A stretch of 35,963 nt of DNA from an uncultured beta proteobacterium (GTDB lineage: Bacteria; Pseudomonadota; Gammaproteobacteria; Burkholderiales; Burkholderiaceae_B): contig CAITPF010000473.1 in assembly GCA_903894155.1 (NCBI GenBank), positions 1 through 35,963 of the forward strand, read 5' to 3'. The translations under genes were made by a program, and so were the position numbers. Below, one piece after another: positions 32,581 to 35,963 of the stretch. Each line of letters begins with the position of its first letter. Positions within the stretch are counted from its first letter, which is position 1. Below the pieces are notes generated by a model. That model worked only from the letters and a program-made list of their open reading frames with translations, ran no database searches and was not told the DNA's origin.

Positions 32581-34323
32581 ATGCACCGCACTATGTCGAT
32601 CAGTCGCCGGGAGTTTCTGCAGGTATTGGCCATTGCTGCCGCGGGCGGCATGGCGCTTCGCGCCGATGGCGCATCGGCACAGGCCGCGGCTGACCGGTTC
32701 TACGATCTGCCGCGGTTTGGCAACGTTCACCTGCTGCACTTCACCGATTGCCATGCGCAGATCAAGCCGGTCTATTTCCGCGAACCCAGCGTAAATCTCG
32801 GTTTTGGCGGGCAGTTCGGCAAACCGCCACACCTGGTCGGCGAGCATCTGCTCAGGCATTTTGGCATTGCGCCCGGGTCTAGGGATGCGCACGCGTTCAC
32901 GTTTCTGGATTTCGAGAGCGCGGCGCGCCAGTACGGCAAGGTCGGCGGCTTCGCGCAGCTGGCGACGCTGATCAAGCGGCTCAAGGCTGACAGGCCGGGC
33001 GCCTTGCTGCTTGACGGCGGCGACACCTGGCAGGGGTCGGGCACAGCGCTCTGGACGCGTGGCCAGGACATGGTGGATGTTTGTCTTGCGCTTGGCGTGG
33101 ACGTCATGACCGCGCATTGGGAAATGACGCTCGGGCAGGATCGCGTCAAGGAGATCGTCGAGAAGGATTTCGACGGCAAGGTCGCGTTCCTTGCCCAGAA
33201 CATCAAGACAGCCGATTTCGGCGATCCGGTGTTCGAGGCCTATTCGATCCGGGAACTCAACGGCGTGCCGGTCGCAATCATCGGTCAGGCGTTTCCATAC
33301 ACGCCGATCGCCAACCCGCGGTACATGATTCCGGATTGGACGTTCGGCATCGACGAAGAGAACCTGCAGAAGGTGGTCGAGGAGGCGCGCGGCAAAGGCG
33401 CCCAGGCGGTGGTGCTGCTTTCGCACAACGGGATGGATGTGGATCTGAAGCTCGCGAGCCGCGTGCGTGGCATCGACGTCATCCTGGGCGGCCATACGCA
33501 CGATGGCGTGCCCGCACCGACCCGCGTGGAAAATGCGGGAGGCGTCACGCTGGTGACCAATGCGGGTTCCAACGGCAAATACCTGGCTGTGCTGGATCTG
33601 GATGTGCGCGCAGGCAAAGTTCAGGACGTGCGCTACAAACTGATGCCGGTGTTCTCGGATCTGTTGCCTGCGGATGCCGACATGGCCTCGCTGATCGCCA
33701 GAGTTCGCGCGCCGTACGAGGCCAGGCTTTCCGAGCCACTGGCGGTTACGCAAGGGCTGCTCTACCGCCGGGGCAACTTCAATGGCAGCTTCGATCAGCT
33801 GATCCTCGAGGGGCTCATGCACATGAAGGATGCGCCGATCGCGTTCTCGCCCGGTTTTCGCTGGGGCACGACGCTGCTGCCGGGCCAGACGGTCACGATG
33901 GAGCACTTGCTGGACCAGACCGCCATCACGTATCCCTACACGACCGTCACACCCATGACCGGGGAGACGATCAAGACGATTCTCGAGGATGTGGCGGACA
34001 ACCTTTTCAATCCCGATCCGTATTACCAGCAGGGTGGCGATATGGTCCGCGTCGGGGGCCTGCAGTACGCGATCGACCCGACGGCATCCGCAGGCAACCG
34101 GATTTCCGACATGCGGCTTGGCGGCAAGCCGATCGATGCGGTCGCGACCTACAAAGTCGCGGGCTGGGCGCCGGTCTCGCAAGAGGCCAAGGAGGCTGGC
34201 GGCGAACCGATCTGGGATTTGATGAGCCGCTACCTGAAGGAAATCAAGACGATTGCGCCGCGTGCGCCCAATCTTCCGCAGATCAAGGGTGCGTCCGGCA
34301 ATCCGGGCTATGCTTCCTCGTGA
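32581..34323 (+). CDS. soxB: Thiosulfohydrolase SoxB
   Basis: A 580-residue periplasmic dimanganese hydrolase of the 5'-nucleotidase superfamily that releases sulfate from SoxY-S-sulfonate. A Tat signal is clear: SISRREFLQV at 6-15, with cleavage near ASAQA. Metal-site motifs are DCHAQ (56-60), DGGDTWQG (145-152), SHNGMD (281-286) and GGHTHDG (303-309). The C-terminal 5'-nucleotidase domain includes FNGSFDQLILEG and PMTGETIKTILED. Length is normal. Neither the ATG at 32581 nor that at 32593 has a strong ribosome-binding site, and the upstream space is taken by the heptamer array, so soxB may be translated less efficiently than its neighbours. Confidence 0.95.
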   Translation: MHRTMSISRREFLQVLAIAAAGGMALRADGASAQAAADRFYDLPRFGNVHLLHFTDCHAQIKPVYFREPSVNLGFGGQFGKPPHLVGEHLLRHFGIAPGSRDAHAFTFLDFESAARQYGKVGGFAQLATLIKRLKADRPGALLLDGGDTWQGSGTALWTRGQDMVDVCLALGVDVMTAHWEMTLGQDRVKEIVEKDFDGKVAFLAQNIKTADFGDPVFEAYSIRELNGVPVAIIGQAFPYTPIANPRYMIPDWTFGIDEENLQKVVEEARGKGAQAVVLLSHNGMDVDLKLASRVRGIDVILGGHTHDGVPAPTRVENAGGVTLVTNAGSNGKYLAVLDLDVRAGKVQDVRYKLMPVFSDLLPADADMASLIARVRAPYEARLSEPLAVTQGLLYRRGNFNGSFDQLILEGLMHMKDAPIAFSPGFRWGTTLLPGQTVTMEHLLDQTAITYPYTTVTPMTGETIKTILEDVADNLFNPDPYYQQGGDMVRVGGLQYAIDPTASAGNRISDMRLGGKPIDAVATYKVAGWAPVSQEAKEAGGEPIWDLMSRYLKEIKTIAPRAPNLPQIKGASGNPGYASS

Positions 34324-34354
34324 CGATCACAGGCCCAATGCGACAGGAGCGACC

Positions 34355-34786
34355 ATGCCAACCTTCTCCCGACTTCTGACGACGATTGTTCTCGTCCTTG
34401 CATCCCTCGCGTGGGGGCAGTGCAGCGCCCAGGACAAGGTGGTCTATCACGTCGACAATGCCCAGGTGCAAGGTCTCAAGGGCTTGCGCAACATCCGAAA
34501 CCATCTGGATGTCGCGCCTGACACCAAGATCATCGTGGTCACGCACGCCGAAGGGATCGACCTGTTGATGGAAGGCGGCAAGGACGCGAAATCCGGCACG
34601 GAATACGCGCCGCTGATTGGCGCGCTCAAGTCCCGGGGCGTCCAGTTTGAAGTGTGCGAAATCACCATCAAGACGCGTGGCATCTCGAAAGATGCGTTCC
34701 TGCTCGACGCGGATTTCACACCCTCGGGCGTGGTGCGCATTGCGAACCTGCAATACAAAGATCATTTCGCCTATATCAAGCCATGA
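34355..34786 (+). CDS. Exported DsrE-like protein
   Basis: A 143-residue protein with a signal peptide (residues 1-25, ending CSAQ) and a DsrE/DsrF-fold core: KVVYHVDNAQVQGLKGLRNIRNHL, then KIIVVTHAEGIDLLMEG and FEVCEITIKTRG. Cys101 occupies the position of the reactive cysteine in DsrE-family sulfur carriers. GGAG six bases before the ATG at 34355 supports this start. It lies 31 bp after soxB and overlaps the next gene by 4 bp. Exported DsrE-like proteins occur near sox clusters, and a periplasmic persulfide-binding or sulfur-relay role is plausible but not proven. Confidence 0.85.
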   Translation: MPTFSRLLTTIVLVLASLAWGQCSAQDKVVYHVDNAQVQGLKGLRNIRNHLDVAPDTKIIVVTHAEGIDLLMEGGKDAKSGTEYAPLIGALKSRGVQFEVCEITIKTRGISKDAFLLDADFTPSGVVRIANLQYKDHFAYIKP

Positions 34787-35724
34787 GCTGCGTGCGCAGG
34801 TTCTGCGCGCTGCTGGGTCTTGCGGCGGTGCTTGCATGGCAGACTGCCATGGCCCAGCCTGCCATCACGCCCATCGAGGTGGCGCCCCAGACCTTCTTCG
34901 TGCAGGGGCTCCCGGAGACCGGTTCCCCGGCTAACCAGAACTTCATCTCGAACGCGGGCTTCGTGATCGGGTCTTCCGGCGTGATCGTGATCGACGCGCT
35001 GGGTTCGCCCGAGATCGCCAGGCGACTCATCGAACAGATCCGCCAACGCACCGACAAGCCGATCATTGCGGTCATTCTGACCCACTATCATGCGGATCAC
35101 ATCTACGGGTTGCAGAGTTTCGTCGATGCGGGCGCGAAGATCATTGCGCACGAGAGCGCGCGCGAGTATTTGAATTCCGATGCGGCGGCACAGCGGCTCG
35201 TGGCATCGCGCACCGAGCTGGCTCCATGGATCAACGAAAGCACGCGCCTGGTTCCGGCCGATTCATGGATTTCCAAAGACGAGGATCTGGATCTGGCCGG
35301 GTTGCGGATCCAGATTCGCCCGATGGGCCCGGCCCACACCGCACACGACCTGGCGATGTACATCCCCGAGCGGCGCGTGCTGTTTGCGGGCGACCTGGTG
35401 TTTCGCGGGCGCATTCCGTACGTGGGAAACGCCGACAGCCGGGGCTGGATCGCGGCGCTGGATCGGCTCCTGGCGTTCGACGCGGCTGTGGTGATCCCGG
35501 GCCATGGCGCCACCTCGACGCGACCGCGCGAGGATATCGTCTTCACGCGCGATTACCTGCGCTATCTGCGTGACAGCATGGGGCCTGCGGCCAGGGATCT
35601 TGAGGATTTCGATGCGGCCTACCAGGCGACTGACTGGTCGCGTTTTCAGGATGTGCCGTTGTTCAACGCAGCCAACCGCATGAACGCCTATAACGTGTAC
35701 CTGTCGATCCAGAACGAGCCTTAG
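34783..35724 (+). CDS. Exported metallo-beta-lactamase fold hydrolase (SoxH-like)
   Basis: A 313-residue MBL-fold enzyme with a signal peptide (1-24, ends TAMAQ). The zinc motif is THYHADH (100-106). Further metal ligands are the histidines in GPAHTAHD, the aspartate in FAGDLVF and the histidine in IPGHGA. This layout matches the SoxH/quinoprotein-relay-associated MBL proteins found after soxB. The start is the ATG whose ATGA overlaps the DsrE-like gene by 4 bp. An upstream in-frame extension to 34654 lacks a signal and is rejected. SoxH is not essential for thiosulfate oxidation in well-studied species. A glutathione or other thiol-ester substrate has been suggested for relatives, and this one is unknown. 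Confidence 0.87.
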   Translation: MSCVRRFCALLGLAAVLAWQTAMAQPAITPIEVAPQTFFVQGLPETGSPANQNFISNAGFVIGSSGVIVIDALGSPEIARRLIEQIRQRTDKPIIAVILTHYHADHIYGLQSFVDAGAKIIAHESAREYLNSDAAAQRLVASRTELAPWINESTRLVPADSWISKDEDLDLAGLRIQIRPMGPAHTAHDLAMYIPERRVLFAGDLVFRGRIPYVGNADSRGWIAALDRLLAFDAAVVIPGHGATSTRPREDIVFTRDYLRYLRDSMGPAARDLEDFDAAYQATDWSRFQDVPLFNAANRMNAYNVYLSIQNEP

Positions 35725-35789
35725 CAGCGACCGGGTGTCGCGGCCTGGCAACACTGGGTTCCGTGGAGTCGTGCCCAGGCAGCGCTTCG

Positions 35790-35963
35790 CTAAGGTTTGG
35801 GGGAGGGCGCGCTGTAGCGGATGAGCTCGGCGACGTCGGCCTCGACCATCTGGCCGTAATCCTTTTGTACGACGATGCCTGACGGATCCACGACGTAAAG
35901 TTCGGGGATGCCGCGGCGCTTGCCGATGCGAGACGCCATTTCCGGGGTCATCATGGCCACGGG
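35790..35963 (-). CDS. Thioredoxin-like protein, C-terminal part (cut by window edge)
   Basis: The last 57 codons of a minus-strand gene that continues beyond the window. The peptide contains RRGIPELYVVDPSGIVV, which resembles the cis-proline strand of thioredoxin/TlpA-fold proteins, and ends DVAELIRYSAPSPKP. The CxxC site would lie upstream, outside the window. Its place beside the sox cluster suggests a SoxW/SoxS-type thiol-disulfide protein that keeps SoxY reduced, but the visible part cannot confirm that. It is convergent with the SoxH-like gene, with 65 bp between the stop codons and no clear terminator. Confidence 0.7.
   Translation of the reverse strand, partial: PVAMMTPEMASRIGKRRGIPELYVVDPSGIVVQKDYGQMVEADVAELIRYSAPSPKP

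Noticed and set aside
32470-34182. Long minus-strand frame of 570 codons opposite soxB with an LLVTGYS-type repeat
   Set aside because: It is antisense to a fully conserved soxB, and the repeat part is a translation of the 7-bp DNA array. High GC makes long antisense frames common here.
1-35963. CRISPR interpretation of the three tandem arrays
   Set aside because: Units are contiguous, without spacers, far too short for CRISPR repeats, and no cas gene is present.
1-35963. Recent horizontal island or insertion sequence separating the two sulfur blocks
   Set aside because: No integrase, transposase, tRNA attachment site or flanking direct repeats were seen, and the central genes look similar in base composition to the sulfur genes by eye.

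Overview
The window is high-GC, densely packed bacterial DNA. I read it as a betaproteobacterium of the order Burkholderiales, probably Alcaligenaceae-like. That rests on the gene content: a Bug/TctC-type solute receptor, a TRAP transporter beside HyuA/HyuB-type genes, a Burkholderiales-style run of acyl-CoA dehydrogenase, crotonase and MmgE/PrpD, and a soxCDYZAXB cluster. Names come from motifs and gene order. No database search was possible. No rRNA, tRNA, CRISPR array, transposase or phage gene was seen.

There are two sulfur blocks at the two ends. On the minus strand at 88-3204 a compact operon encodes a split YeeE/YedE (SoxT/TsuA-like) sulfur transporter, a tiny exported protein with four NPC motifs, a His-rich protein of unknown function, and a periplasmic two-domain rhodanese. 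On the plus strand at 27622-35724 lies soxC-soxD-soxY-soxZ-soxA-soxX-soxB, followed by an exported DsrE-like protein and an exported metallo-beta-lactamase (SoxH-like). The 3' end of a thioredoxin-like gene on the minus strand runs off the window at 35963. Together these cover uptake of sulfur compounds and periplasmic thiosulfate oxidation on the SoxYZ carrier. A perfect FNR-type palindrome at 27519-27532 sits in the soxC upstream region.

The middle is carbon metabolism and transport. It holds an orphan fumarylacetoacetase (3524-4801, +). A long minus-strand run from 12504 to 4873 encodes a TctC/Bug receptor, crotonase, acyl-CoA dehydrogenase, MmgE/PrpD protein, LutA, LutC and LutB. After that come a full-length YeeE/YedE protein, an AzlC/AzlD amino-acid exporter pair, a small unknown protein, and a DadA-like oxidase divergent from hyuA-hyuB-dctP-dctQ-dctM and an MFS transporter. 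A second MFS transporter and a Tat-exported dienelactone hydrolase lie on the minus strand, the latter divergent from soxC.

The most unusual structural feature is three short-period tandem arrays: a 14-bp array at 1-112, a 7-bp array with a 5-bp tail at 16910-16999, and a 7-bp array at 32471-32568. Two of them begin exactly over the stop codon of a sulfur gene and carry a stop codon in every unit. I found no obvious wholly new multi-gene system. The best candidates for new biology are the NPC-repeat and His-rich proteins in the sulfur-transport operon, and the stop-codon-seeded heptamer arrays.
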